64,000 nt of DNA from Corynebacterium sp. sy039. Its GTDB lineage: Bacteria > Actinomycetota > Actinomycetes > Mycobacteriales > Mycobacteriaceae. A model generated the notes under the pieces. That model made no database searches. It was not told the origin of the DNA and saw only the letters and a program-made list of their open reading frames with translations. Numbering within the stretch: position 1 is the stretch's first letter; every line of letters starts with the position of its first letter. This document shows, piece by piece, positions 7,940 through 17,392 of this stretch. Location: contig NZ_CP042325.1 of NCBI RefSeq assembly GCF_007904105.1, positions 1,054,001 through 1,118,000 on the forward strand, in the 5' to 3' direction. Position numbers and translations under genes: made by a program.

Positions 7940-9682
7940 ATGCTCGCGGAAATTGCGATTGAAAATTTAGGTGTCATCCCTCATGCATCATTGGAACTAA
8001 GTAAGGGGCTTAGTGTCCTCACTGGTGAAACTGGTGCAGGTAAAACGATGATCATCACCAGTCTAAGATTATTGACTGGTGGCAGAGCTGATTCTGCTCG
8101 TGTTCGAGTAGGTAGCGAACAAGCAGTGGTTGATGGCACTTTTAGCTTTGAGGGGATCAATGCTGACCAAGCAGGGAAAATTGATGAGTATGCACAGCAA
8201 TTGGGGGCAATTGTTGATGAGAATGGAGAATATCTAGCAAGTAGAGTAGTTAAAGCAAGTGGACGTTCTAAAGCATATTTGGGCGGTAAAGCGATTCCTG
8301 CTGCGCATTTAGGAAAATTTAGCACTGAGCTATTAACTATTCACGGGCAAAATGATCAGCTCAGACTATTGAATTCTGATAAACAGCGTGATGCACTTGA
8401 TCGCCTAGACCCAAGCATAAAGGGATTAGTATCTTCCTATCAGGAAAGTTTTTTCCGCTGGCGGGAATTATCGCGAGATCTAGAAAAACGTACTGCGTCT
8501 CGTATGCAATTGGCACAAGAAGCTGATCGCTTAGAATACGCTATCAAGGAAATAACGGATATTGATCCTCAACCTGGTGAAGAACAAGAGCTAGTAGAGC
8601 AGATTCGACGTTTACAAGATGCTGATGAACTGCGAGAAGCATCTACTCAAGCATTAGTAGCGCTTGATGGTTCTGATTCTCTCGGCGATTTTCCAGATAA
8701 TGGGGAATCGGCAGCTTCAGATTTATTGGGGCAAGCGGAAGCTGCTCTAAGTTCAGCTGATGATGTTCAATTAGGGCAGTTGGCGTCTCGTCTTGCTGAA
8801 GCTCGAGTTATTCTTGGTGAAGTATCAGCAGAGCTAGGTACTTTTTTATCGCACTTGCCTACTGATGCTCAGGAATTAGAACAACTTTTGACTCGTCAAC
8901 AACAGTTAAAAACGCTTACTCGAAAATATGCTCCTGATATTGATGGGGTTCTTGCATGGTTAGCTAAAGCTGAAACCAAATTAGCTAGTTTAGATTCTTC
9001 TCCAGAAGCATTGGAAAAACTAAAACAGGAGGTTGATGCTGCCTATGTTGAAGCCAAGGAAAAAGCGGCTAGCTTAACTGAGAAGCGTCGTGCAGCAGCC
9101 AAGCAACTTGCGGAGTTAGTGACCGAAGAACTACATGGGTTATCTATGCCAAAAGCTATCTTTCATGTTGCACTAACTGATACTGACTTACATAAGTACG
9201 GATGTAATGAGGTGGAGTTTCAATTAGCTGCTAATTCAGCTATGGCGCCGCAACCATTACATAACTCAGCTTCTGGTGGTGAGCTTTCTCGAGTAATGCT
9301 TGCCTTAGAGGTGATTTTATCTGCGGGAAATCACGGTAATACCTTAGTTTTTGATGAAGTTGATGCTGGTGTTGGTGGCAGAGCAGCAGTGGAAATTGGG
9401 CGTCGACTTGCCCGCTTGGCGACGAAGAATCAGGTGATCGTCGTAACGCATTTGCCACAGGTAGCAGCGTTTGCGGATACTCACTTACATGTTTCTAAAG
9501 AAGTAGGGGATGAATCAGTTAGTTCAGTGGTCACTACCCTCAGCGATGAAGAAAGAGTTGAAGAGTTGGCACGTATGTTGGCAGGTCTGGACGATACTGA
9601 TACAGGGCGAGCTCATGCTAAAGAATTACTGCAGAAAGCACAAACTGAAGTTGCAGGAATGAGAAAGAGTCTGAAAATGTAA
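7940..9682 (+). CDS. recN: DNA repair ATPase RecN
   Basis: About 580 residues. The start MLAEIAIENLGVIPHASLEL at 7940 matches the conserved N-terminus of the family; an in-frame ATG three codons earlier (7931) is the alternative. Walker A is TGETGAGKTMII near residue 30, a long coiled-coil region occupies roughly residues 150-390, the ABC signature is SASGGELSRVMLAL near 443, and Walker B is LVFDEVDAGVGG near 468, followed by the H-loop VTHLPQVAAFAD. RecN is an SMC-like protein that acts in double-strand break repair with RecA. A LexA-like box lies just upstream, consistent with SOS control. Standard tlyA-nadK-recN-steA neighbourhood. Confidence 0.95.
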   Translation: MLAEIAIENLGVIPHASLELSKGLSVLTGETGAGKTMIITSLRLLTGGRADSARVRVGSEQAVVDGTFSFEGINADQAGKIDEYAQQLGAIVDENGEYLASRVVKASGRSKAYLGGKAIPAAHLGKFSTELLTIHGQNDQLRLLNSDKQRDALDRLDPSIKGLVSSYQESFFRWRELSRDLEKRTASRMQLAQEADRLEYAIKEITDIDPQPGEEQELVEQIRRLQDADELREASTQALVALDGSDSLGDFPDNGESAASDLLGQAEAALSSADDVQLGQLASRLAEARVILGEVSAELGTFLSHLPTDAQELEQLLTRQQQLKTLTRKYAPDIDGVLAWLAKAETKLASLDSSPEALEKLKQEVDAAYVEAKEKAASLTEKRRAAAKQLAELVTEELHGLSMPKAIFHVALTDTDLHKYGCNEVEFQLAANSAMAPQPLHNSASGGELSRVMLALEVILSAGNHGNTLVFDEVDAGVGGRAAVEIGRRLARLATKNQVIVVTHLPQVAAFADTHLHVSKEVGDESVSSVVTTLSDEERVEELARMLAGLDDTDTGRAHAKELLQKAQTEVAGMRKSLKM

Positions 9683-9748
9683 GGAAAAATGTTACTTTTT
9701 CTGCGCGTCTGCCACGATAGGAAAACTTTTTTATAGACAATAGGGAGC

Positions 9749-10933
9749 ATGAGTCTGTTCTCGCGTACTTCTGATATTCCGGGTATCTCTGGCACAGCCC
9801 GCGATTGTCGTGCAACCTCTAAAGGGCTGAAAAAATTTGCTGCAGGTGATATTGCCGTTATTGATTGCCCAGATATTTCGAGGTCTTTTGCGCAGTATCT
9901 CATTGATGAGAAACCAATTGCCGTGGTCAATACAGCGCAATTCTCTACAGGTGCGATTCCTAATTTTGGTCCGCAAATGTTGCTCGAAGCAGGCATTGTG
10001 CTTGTTGAAGGAGTGGGAAAAGAGATCTGGTCCAAGTTTAAGGATGGTAAAAAAATCCTCCTTACAGAGCAAGGCGAATTGCTCTATGGTGACAAAACCA
10101 TTGCTGCTGGTAACGTCTTAGAATTAGAGTCTGCTGACAAAATTTTTGTTGACGCACAGCAATCTTTGACAGACCATATGGAAGCCTACTTTGGTAACAC
10201 AATTCAGTTCATTCAGTCTGAAGCGCCTTTGCTTATCGATGGTTTGGGGATTCCGGATTCAGGAAAATTTTTAGCGCATCGAAAAGTTCTGGTTGTTAGT
10301 CCCGGAGCTGGTTTTAAGGAACAGCTTGATCAGTTGCGCAATTTCATCCGTGAATATGAACCAGCTATTATTGCCGTGGATTCTGCTGCGGATACTCTTG
10401 TGGACATGGGATATACTCCTGAGCTTATTGTTGGAGATCCATCAGGAATAGGTGCTGAAGCCTTGCGTAGCGGAGCGCAAGTGATTCTTCCTGCAGAACC
10501 AGATGGACACGCAGCAGGACTAGATCGTATTCAAGATCTTGGTATTGGAGCAATGACTTTCCCAGCAGCAATAGATTCTGCTACCGATCTAGCATTGTTG
10601 CTTGCTGATTATCATGGTGCAGAATTGATTGTTAATGCAGGTGCTCCTCTTGATTTGGATGCAATTTTTGCTGGTAAAGACTCGGCTATGCCTTCTTCCT
10701 TGATCACTCGAACCAAACTAGGTGAGAAGCTTGTCGACGCTTCAGCTATATCTCACCTCTATACAGTGCGTTCAAGTGCAGGAGTGGGGTGGCTATGGGC
10801 ATTTTTTGGTTTGTTAGTCCTTGTGGCAGTCATTATTCTCATTGCCGGACTTAACGGAAATGGTTCTTTTGTTGATAATCTCATTGATACATGGAATAAC
10901 ATTGCCGTAACTGTTCAAGGTTTTTTTAAGTAG
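9749..10933 (+). CDS. steA: SteA: thiamin-pyrophosphokinase-like membrane-anchored cell-separation protein
   Basis: 394 residues. The soluble part contains a TPPK-like fold (VLVVSPGAGFKEQLDQLRNF and ELIVGDPSGIGAEAL), and one hydrophobic helix follows at about residues 345-370 (GWLWAFFGLLVLVAVIILIA), leaving a short extracytoplasmic tail. C. glutamicum SteA (Cg1603) and SteB act together in the RipC-FtsEX daughter-cell separation pathway; the enzymatic function of the TPPK-like domain has not been established to my knowledge. steB follows after 7 bp, so the pair is probably translated from one mRNA. Position between recN and pyrG is conserved in mycobacteria (Rv1697). Confidence 0.88.
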   Translation: MSLFSRTSDIPGISGTARDCRATSKGLKKFAAGDIAVIDCPDISRSFAQYLIDEKPIAVVNTAQFSTGAIPNFGPQMLLEAGIVLVEGVGKEIWSKFKDGKKILLTEQGELLYGDKTIAAGNVLELESADKIFVDAQQSLTDHMEAYFGNTIQFIQSEAPLLIDGLGIPDSGKFLAHRKVLVVSPGAGFKEQLDQLRNFIREYEPAIIAVDSAADTLVDMGYTPELIVGDPSGIGAEALRSGAQVILPAEPDGHAAGLDRIQDLGIGAMTFPAAIDSATDLALLLADYHGAELIVNAGAPLDLDAIFAGKDSAMPSSLITRTKLGEKLVDASAISHLYTVRSSAGVGWLWAFFGLLVLVAVIILIAGLNGNGSFVDNLIDTWNNIAVTVQGFFK

Positions 10934-10940
10934 GTGCTGC

Positions 10941-11906
10941 ATGACAGGTAGAAATAAAAACTCTGGTGGTGTGATTGCCGGTTTAGCTTTTGGCCTTGCT
11001 GGAGGAATTGCATTAGGTGTGTTTGCATTAGCGCCTAATCTTGCCGATGGTGCTAATCAACATGAGGCACAACAAACAGCACATATTGATCAAGCTCAGC
11101 AGCAATTGGATATTGCACAAGCACAAGCAAGCAGTGCCGATACCTTTATCGATACCTTATCATTATCAACAGTTGCTGCTACGCTTAAAGACCAAGCGGT
11201 CATGCTTTTTGTTGCTCCCGACGCTAATCAGAATGATGTTGATGCACTGCGTGGCTTGCTTGACGCTGCTGAGGCAAGGGAAGCGGGAGTTATTGAGCTT
11301 AAGGATAAGTTCTTTAACCAAGATGGTGCAGATAGTCTAAAAAATATCGTATCGAATACGCTGCCTGCAGGTGCAGAGTTATCTGTGCAACAACGTGATG
11401 CTGGGACGCATTCTGGCGAATCTCTTGGTAGTGCAGTAATGCTTTCTGCTGATAATGCTGCTCAGGCAACCAATGAAGAACGCGCAATTGTGTTGGATAG
11501 TCTAAAAGAAGCTGGTTTTTTGGAATATCAAGAGGGTACTATTTTGCCAGCTCAAGCTGCGATTATTGTGTTAGGCAATGATGATGGCAGTGGAAATTCT
11601 TATACGGCTCATGCCCAAGCTAAATTTGCGCAGGCTCTTAAGAGTCGTAGCCGAGCAGTTGTTATGGCTGGTGAGATTAACACAGCAAGCGATACTGGAG
11701 CGATTGGTATTGTCCGTTCTGAAAAAAATAAAGGCAATTTAGTTTCCTCTGTTGATTCAGTGAACCGCGCATGGGGACGGATTGCAAGTGTATTGGCACT
11801 GCGCGAACAGCTAGAAGGGCAAGTTGGAGCTTATGGGGCTGCAGCAAATGCTGATGCTACATCACCTGTGCCACATCAATCGAACGCAAGTGATCAACTT
11901 CAGTGA
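10941..11906 (+). CDS. steB: SteB / MctB-family envelope protein (copper transporter family by name)
   Basis: 321 residues with one N-terminal membrane helix (VIAGLAFGLAGGIALGVFALA, about residues 10-30) followed by a long periplasmic region that starts with an A/Q-rich coiled coil. The family is often annotated as copper transporter MctB after M. tuberculosis Rv1698, but in C. glutamicum this gene is steB, the partner of SteA in cell separation. No metal-binding cysteine or histidine cluster is visible, which supports the cell-separation reading over copper export. Followed by an intrinsic terminator at 11985-12018. Confidence 0.85.
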   Translation: MTGRNKNSGGVIAGLAFGLAGGIALGVFALAPNLADGANQHEAQQTAHIDQAQQQLDIAQAQASSADTFIDTLSLSTVAATLKDQAVMLFVAPDANQNDVDALRGLLDAAEAREAGVIELKDKFFNQDGADSLKNIVSNTLPAGAELSVQQRDAGTHSGESLGSAVMLSADNAAQATNEERAIVLDSLKEAGFLEYQEGTILPAQAAIIVLGNDDGSGNSYTAHAQAKFAQALKSRSRAVVMAGEINTASDTGAIGIVRSEKNKGNLVSSVDSVNRAWGRIASVLALREQLEGQVGAYGAAANADATSPVPHQSNASDQLQ

Positions 11907-11984
11907 GAGCAGCGTTCTGAAAGCTAACAAGCCGTTTTCTATTGAGTAATTGAAATCTGTGCTCAGTAATGTTAGACTGAAAGC

Positions 11985-12018
11985 CCGTAGGTTATTGTAT
12001 GCACCTACGGTTTTCTTT
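11985..12018 (+). terminator. Intrinsic terminator after steB
   Basis: CCGTAGGT (11985-11992) and ACCTACGG (12003-12010) form a perfect 8-bp stem with a 10-base loop, followed by TTTTCTTTATTT. It ends the recN-steA-steB transcription unit before pyrG. Confidence 0.85.
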
Positions 12019-12128
12019 ATTTATATAGATTTTCCGCAAGGACATACATAACACATAATGCCTGTACTGTAAGGTGCCTTGGCAAAATTTATACAAGTAA
12101 AGATTGTGATAGAGAGAAGGAAAGCCAT

Positions 12129-13796
12129 ATGCCTCAGCGCAATAGTGAGCATACAACAAAGTTTATTTTTGTGACCGGAGGCGTTGTTTCCTCTCTAGGT
12201 AAAGGACTCACAGCAGCTAGTTTGGGTCAGTTATTGATTGCACGCGGTTTGAGCGTGACTATGCAAAAACTTGATCCTTATCTCAACGTGGATCCGGGCA
12301 CAATGAATCCCTTTGAGCATGGTGAGGTTTTTGTTACTGAAGATGGGGCAGAAACAGATCTTGACCTTGGCCATTATGAACGCTTTTTAGATCGAAATCT
12401 TACAAAAAACGCTAATGTCACTACTGGAAAAGTCTATTCCACAGTGATTGCCAAAGAGCGTCGTGGTGAGTTTCTTGGAAAGACCGTGCAGGTTATTCCG
12501 CATATTACAGATGAAATTAAATCACGTATTCTTGCTATGGCGCAGCCGGATGAACAAGGCAATCGTCCTGATATTGTTATCTCCGAAATTGGTGGCACTG
12601 TTGGCGATATTGAGTCTCAGCCTTTTTTGGAAGCTGCACGACAGGTTCGCCAAGAAGTCGGACGCGAAAACATCTTTTTCATTCATGTTTCTCTCGTGCC
12701 GTACTTGGCACCTTCAGGTGAATTAAAAACGAAACCTACTCAGCATTCCGTTGCACAACTGCGTTCTATCGGTATTATGCCGGATGCTGTGGTACTTCGT
12801 TGTGATCGTGAGGTGCCCCTAGATCTTAAAAAGAAAATAGCATTGATGTGTGATATCGAAGATGATGGGGTGATCTCTTGCCCTGATTCGCCATCAATCT
12901 ACAATATCCCTGAGGTGCTCTTCAAGGAACGCCTTGATACCTTTATCATCAGAAAAATGGGATTGCCATTCCAGGATGTTGATTGGACTGCGTGGAGTGA
13001 CTTGCTTACTCGGGTGCATAATCCTCGCTCAGTAGTAAAAGTGGCTTTAGTCGGTAAATACATTGATTTGCCCGATGCATACCTTTCTGTTGCAGAGGCA
13101 ATCCGTGCTGCTGCCTTTGCTCACCATGTGAAAGCTGAAATCATCTGGGTTACGTCAGATAGCTGTGAAACAGATCGTGGCGCCCATGAGCAACTTGCCG
13201 ATGTTGATGCAGTGGTAGTTCCTGGTGGATTTGGTATTCGTGGTATTGAGGGAAAAATTGGCGCAATCCGATATGCCCGTGAGAACCATATACCTCTGCT
13301 TGGTTTATGCCTTGGTTTGCAGTGTACTGTTTTGGAAGCTGCTCGTCATGCAGGTATTAACAATGCATCTTCTACAGAGTTTGATCCGCATACCACTGAG
13401 CCTGTGATTGCAACGATGCAAGAGCAGGAAGAAGCAGTATCGGGTAACGCAGATTTAGGTGGTACCATGCGGTTGGGTGCTTATCCAGCTGTGTTAGCAG
13501 AAGGGTCGGTAGTAGCTGAGCTGTACGGGACAACCGATGTGAGTGAGCGTCACCGCCATCGCTACGAGGTCAATAATAAGTATCGTGAGCGCATTAGTGC
13601 AGGATCTGATTTGGTTTTCTCTGGCACATCTCCCGACGGGAACCTTGTTGAGTTTGTCGAATATCCAAAGACCGTGCACCCTTTCTTAGTGGCAACGCAA
13701 GCTCATCCTGAATATAAATCTCGTCCTAATCGTGCACATCCGCTGTTCAAGGGGTTGATGGCAGCTGCTTTGGAACGTCGTGATGCTGAAAAATAA
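12129..13796 (+). CDS. pyrG: CTP synthase
   Basis: 555 residues from an ATG preceded by a good Shine-Dalgarno AAGGAAAG. The synthetase domain (about 1-275) begins [20 protein letters not shown] with the P-loop SLGKG; the class I glutaminase domain follows with the nucleophile cysteine in LLGLCLGLQ (about residue 394) and the His/Glu pair in AHPEYKSRP. The enzyme converts UTP, ATP and glutamine to CTP. Length is typical. The stop codon overlaps the next ATG by one base (TAATG), indicating translational coupling with the Nudix gene. Confidence 0.97.
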   Translation: MPQRNSEHTTKFIFVTGGVVSSLGKGLTAASLGQLLIARGLSVTMQKLDPYLNVDPGTMNPFEHGEVFVTEDGAETDLDLGHYERFLDRNLTKNANVTTGKVYSTVIAKERRGEFLGKTVQVIPHITDEIKSRILAMAQPDEQGNRPDIVISEIGGTVGDIESQPFLEAARQVRQEVGRENIFFIHVSLVPYLAPSGELKTKPTQHSVAQLRSIGIMPDAVVLRCDREVPLDLKKKIALMCDIEDDGVISCPDSPSIYNIPEVLFKERLDTFIIRKMGLPFQDVDWTAWSDLLTRVHNPRSVVKVALVGKYIDLPDAYLSVAEAIRAAAFAHHVKAEIIWVTSDSCETDRGAHEQLADVDAVVVPGGFGIRGIEGKIGAIRYARENHIPLLGLCLGLQCTVLEAARHAGINNASSTEFDPHTTEPVIATMQEQEEAVSGNADLGGTMRLGAYPAVLAEGSVVAELYGTTDVSERHRHRYEVNNKYRERISAGSDLVFSGTSPDGNLVEFVEYPKTVHPFLVATQAHPEYKSRPNRAHPLFKGLMAAALERRDAEK

Positions 13797-14497
13797 TGAC
13801 CATGGCTTTTGAGTTTTCGGTTATCAGTTCTGATTTATTGCTTGAGACGCCTATTTTTGCCGTTCGCAATGATTGCGTGACAATGCCAGAAGGCACTACG
13901 AGTTACCGACAGGTGGTTGAACATTTTGGCGGCGCTGCAATTATTGCTTATGACAAAGCAACTGAATCGATTGCACTTGTTGAACAGTATCGACATAGCG
14001 TAGCGCGACGTCTATTAGAAGTACCTGCAGGATTGATTGATAATGCACATGCGAGTGCCTATGAATGTGCTCAATGGGAATTGCGTGAAGAAATAGGTGC
14101 AGCAGCGAAAACATGGAATGTATTGATCGACCTTATGACCAGCCCAGGGTTTTGTGATGAAGCAGTACGGGTGTTTTTCGCTACAGATTTATCTCGTGTA
14201 CCACGCCCTCACGTTACCGAGGAAGAAGCAGATGCAGAGATTGTGTGGATACCATTAAAGCAAGCTGTGCAGTTGATTCTCGAGGGGAAGATCTATAATG
14301 CAATCAGCGTATCTGCGATTCTTGCTGCATATTATGCCCTTGAGAATCGTTGTGAATTGTCGGAGCCCACATCAGCTTTTGCAGTACAACCTACTCGTTT
14401 AGCTAGTCGACGTCGTGAGCAAGGCTATGATGACATGAAACAATCAGGCGTTTTGGTGTTACCAGAGAAAAAGAAAGCTATTGTTAGTGACTCATAA
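13796..14497 (+). CDS. Nudix hydrolase, ADP-ribose pyrophosphatase-like, with an altered Nudix box
   Basis: 233 residues, coupled to pyrG by a one-base overlap. The Nudix helix region starts at [16 protein letters not shown] and ends [13 protein letters not shown]. Compared with the usual G-x6-E-x7-REL-x-EE-x-G form of its family, the first glutamate is alanine (about residue 86) and the arginine before the catalytic E-L-x-E-E is tryptophan (about residue 94), while E95, E98 and E99, which bind the metals, are kept. The homologue in the same place in M. tuberculosis (Rv1700) is an ADP-ribose pyrophosphatase. The C-terminal 40 residues are family-atypical and polar. An ATG at 13802 is an alternative start. 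Activity is likely retained but unproven. Confidence 0.82.
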   Translation: MTMAFEFSVISSDLLLETPIFAVRNDCVTMPEGTTSYRQVVEHFGGAAIIAYDKATESIALVEQYRHSVARRLLEVPAGLIDNAHASAYECAQWELREEIGAAAKTWNVLIDLMTSPGFCDEAVRVFFATDLSRVPRPHVTEEEADAEIVWIPLKQAVQLILEGKIYNAISVSAILAAYYALENRCELSEPTSAFAVQPTRLASRRREQGYDDMKQSGVLVLPEKKKAIVSDS

Positions 14498-15431
14498 AAA
14501 GCAAGCGCTACGTGGTCTATTAAAAATCTGGCTCACTCATTTGGGGGTTGAACAAGGAGCTAGTCAGCATACGTTGAGCAATTATCGTCGTGATGCAATA
14601 CGCTATTGTGACTTTTTAGAGCGCGAGGGAATTACTGATTTAGCGCAGGTCAAAGCAACAGATATTGAACGCTATCTCATTGAGTTGCGTACAGGGAATA
14701 AGGAGCAGGGAATAGCGCCTTTAGCAGCATCGTCGAGTAGTAGGGCTTTGGTGGTTGTGCGAGGATTCCATAAATTCGCATTATCAGAGGGGGTAGTAGA
14801 TGTTAATGTAGCAGCTGATATTGCGGTACCTGACAGTGGTAGGCATCTGCCCGATACGTTAAGCATTGCTGAGGTAGAGGAGCTTATTACTGCAATCGCT
14901 GTTGATGAAGCTGCGTCGGTATTAGATTTACGTGATGCGGCATTGCTCGAGTTACTGTATGGCACAGGTGCACGCATCAGTGAGATAATGCAGCTTAATC
15001 TTGATGATATAGCGGGGATAAAGGAAACTGGTATCTTAAAAATTACTGGTAAAGGTGCTAAGCAAAGAATTGTTCCTATTGGTTCGCAAGCGTTAGCAGC
15101 GGTGGAGCGTTATCTCGTGCGTAGTAGACCGGTGCTCAGTAATGGTAAGAGCCATGCACTTTTCGTGAATAAGCGTGGTGGAAGGTTATCGCGTCAAAGT
15201 GCTTGGACGATTCTGAAAAATACTGCACAGCGTGCTGGGTTGGCCAAGGATATATCACCGCACACGTTGCGGCATAGCTATGCGACGCACCTCTTAGAGG
15301 GGGGTGCTGATGTACGTGTTGTTCAAGAATTATTGGGACATTCTTCTGTCACGACAACACAGATATATACGCATATTACTGCGGATAGTTTGCGACAGAT
15401 ATGGGCAGAGGCACATCCTCGGGCAAAGTAA
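14481..15431 (+). CDS. xerD: Tyrosine recombinase XerD
   Basis: About 316 residues with the N-terminal SAM-like core-binding domain ([18 protein letters not shown]) and a C-terminal catalytic domain carrying all signature residues: Arg in [11 protein letters not shown], a lysine in [24 protein letters not shown] (His-x-x-Arg), [15 protein letters not shown] (His and the nucleophile Tyr). XerD works with XerC at dif to resolve chromosome dimers with FtsK; a candidate dif site is at 45,572-45,599 in this window. The start is TTG at 14481 or GTG at 14487, overlapping the end of the Nudix gene by 11-17 bases. Confidence 0.93.
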   Translation: MLVTHKKQALRGLLKIWLTHLGVEQGASQHTLSNYRRDAIRYCDFLEREGITDLAQVKATDIERYLIELRTGNKEQGIAPLAASSSSRALVVVRGFHKFALSEGVVDVNVAADIAVPDSGRHLPDTLSIAEVEELITAIAVDEAASVLDLRDAALLELLYGTGARISEIMQLNLDDIAGIKETGILKITGKGAKQRIVPIGSQALAAVERYLVRSRPVLSNGKSHALFVNKRGGRLSRQSAWTILKNTAQRAGLAKDISPHTLRHSYATHLLEGGADVRVVQELLGHSSVTTTQIYTHITADSLRQIWAEAHPRAK

Positions 15432-15513
15432 ACCCCTAGAGCTTGATATTCCTTCTTGTTCTTATATTTTATGTGGATAATTGTAGAATTAATGACATCA
15501 CTGTAATTTTTTA

Positions 15514-15544
15514 TTGTGCCGCTTCGTGATTTATTGCTTATAAT
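15514..15544 (+). promoter_or_regulatory. Candidate promoter for parA
   Basis: TATAAT at 15539-15544 is a perfect -10 hexamer; TTGTGC at 15514-15519 is a weak -35 with a 19-base spacer. It lies in the 195-bp gap between xerD and parA and would give a leader of about 75 bases. Confidence 0.5.
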
Positions 15545-15626
15545 CATCGGTAGTGATGTGTGTAATGTGGGTGTATCGATAGTGCAAAGTTGAGCATTGC
15601 GTATAGTCAAGGAAGAAGGGTAGATT

Positions 15627-16502
15627 ATGGGTGATTCGGGCTTATTTGGAGCGCCTGTCAATAAAGTTGGTTTGACTGGGCGTCCGTTGCGCGAATTCCC
15701 GGAACCACAGCCACTTGATCGACACGGGCCTGCCACAATTTTGGCAATGTGCAACCAAAAAGGTGGTGTCGGCAAAACTACATCAACAATCAACCTTGGT
15801 GCTTGCTTAGCAGAAGCCGGCAGGAAAGTGCTTCTTGTCGACCTAGACCCTCAAGGTGCGTTATCGGCTGGCTTAGGTATTCCGCATGATGAACTCGACA
15901 TCACAGTATATAACCTCATGGTTGACCATCATGCTTCCATTTTTAATGCAATCCATAAAACAGCCGTCGCTGGTTTAGATGTTGTACCAGCTAACATTGA
16001 TTTATCAGCTGCCGAAATCCAATTAGTTAATGAAGTAGGTCGAGAACAAACTCTTGCTCGAGCATTGCGCCCTGTAATGAAAGACTATGATTTCATTATT
16101 CTGGATTGCCAACCTTCCTTAGGGCTACTTACTGTGAATGCACTGGCGTGTGCTCAGGGAGTTATTATCCCGATGGAATGTGAATACTTCTCTCTACGTG
16201 GGCTCGCGCTGCTTACCGATACTGTTGAGAAAGTACGTGATCGCCTTAACTTTAATTTAGAGATTCTTGGCATTTTGGTCACAATGTTTGATAGGCGCAC
16301 TTCCCATGCTCGTGAGGTGATGTCACGCGTGGTAGAGGTTTTTGCTGATCAGGTTTTCGATACTGTCATCACGCGAACAGTTCGTTTTCCGGAAACATCG
16401 GTAGCGGGAGAACCCATCATCACCTGGGCTCCTAGTTCACCAGGAGCACAACAATATCGCCAACTAGCGCGTGAGGTGATTGAGCGTACTGATAGGCATT
16501 AG
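15627..16502 (+). CDS. parA: ParA/Soj-family ATPase (segregation-cluster paralogue)
   Basis: 291 residues. After a 35-residue N-terminal extension the deviant Walker A NQKGGVGKTTSTINLG appears (about residues 44-59), followed by LLVDLDPQGALSAGLG and FIILDCQPSLGLLTVNAL, the A' and B motifs of the ParA/MinD family. No parB is adjacent, and it sits immediately upstream of scpA, the same place as Rv1708 in M. tuberculosis; it is therefore the terminus-side paralogue rather than the origin-proximal ParA of the parABS system. It may position or regulate the SMC-ScpAB condensin, an inference from context. Confidence 0.88.
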   Translation: MGDSGLFGAPVNKVGLTGRPLREFPEPQPLDRHGPATILAMCNQKGGVGKTTSTINLGACLAEAGRKVLLVDLDPQGALSAGLGIPHDELDITVYNLMVDHHASIFNAIHKTAVAGLDVVPANIDLSAAEIQLVNEVGREQTLARALRPVMKDYDFIILDCQPSLGLLTVNALACAQGVIIPMECEYFSLRGLALLTDTVEKVRDRLNFNLEILGILVTMFDRRTSHAREVMSRVVEVFADQVFDTVITRTVRFPETSVAGEPIITWAPSSPGAQQYRQLAREVIERTDRH

Positions 16503-16508
16503 ACAGTC

Positions 16509-17360
16509 ATGACTATCAGTGTAGATTTTCCTCAAGATCAGCTAGACCATAAGGAAAAGGACGAGGCACAAGAAACACAAAAAGGTTTTCGTATCGTTCT
16601 GAATAATTTTCAAGGTCCTTTTGATCTGTTGTTGCAGTTGATTTCAGCCAAAAAATTAGAGATCACTGAAATTGCTTTGTCGGAAGTTACTGATGAGTTT
16701 GTTGCCTATACAAAAAAACTGGGTGAGCATGCTGATTTGGATGAAATTACAGAATTTCTGCTGATCGCGGCAACTTTACTTGACCTTAAGGCGGCACGGT
16801 TAGTACCTAGCGGTGAGGTCGATAGCAATGAAGATCTGGAACTATTAGAGACTCGCGATCTTCTTTTTGCTCGATTGCTCCAGTACAAAGCGTATAAAAG
16901 TGTCGCTGATTTATTTGCTACATGGCAAGAACACGCTCAACGACGCTATCCACGGGCAGTCAGTGTTGAAGAACAATTCTCCTCGATTATTCCGCCAGTA
17001 GAGATAAAACATACGCCTGCAAGTTTTGCCCAGTTAGCTGCTAGCGTATTTCGACCTAAACCACCAGAAACTGTGGCTACAGGCCATATTCATCATGTGG
17101 CAGTTTCTGTGCCGGAACAAGCAGGAAAAATTTTAGATACCCTTAAAATTATCGGAAAAAATCAGTGGCTGAGTTTTGATACTCTTACCAGAGACTGCCA
17201 GGTATCGATGCACATTGTGGGTAGGTTTTTAGCCTTGTTAGAGCTGTATAAAGCTAAAGCAATTGATGTCGGGCAAGAAGAGTCGCTAGGACAATTGAAC
17301 ATTTCCTGGACAGGGCTAGAGGTAGACCCTGCAGTTGTTGCTTCATCCAATTGGTCTTAA
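16509..17360 (+). CDS. scpA: Segregation and condensation protein A
   Basis: 283 residues starting 6 bp after parA. FRIVLNNFQGPFDLLLQLISAKKLEITEIALSEV, quoted here only by its ends (FRIVLNNF to EIALSEV, residues about 28-60), is the conserved kleisin N-terminal helix-turn; ATLLDLKAARLVP follows. The C-terminal winged helix that would bind the SMC head is around residues 200-265. ScpA is the kleisin subunit bridging SMC heads together with ScpB. Unusually, scpB is not next: three other genes separate the two. Confidence 0.93.
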   Translation: MTISVDFPQDQLDHKEKDEAQETQKGFRIVLNNFQGPFDLLLQLISAKKLEITEIALSEVTDEFVAYTKKLGEHADLDEITEFLLIAATLLDLKAARLVPSGEVDSNEDLELLETRDLLFARLLQYKAYKSVADLFATWQEHAQRRYPRAVSVEEQFSSIIPPVEIKHTPASFAQLAASVFRPKPPETVATGHIHHVAVSVPEQAGKILDTLKIIGKNQWLSFDTLTRDCQVSMHIVGRFLALLELYKAKAIDVGQEESLGQLNISWTGLEVDPAVVASSNWS

Positions 17361-17392
17361 GGGCAAGTCAAAGTATATGGAAGGCAGAGCCT

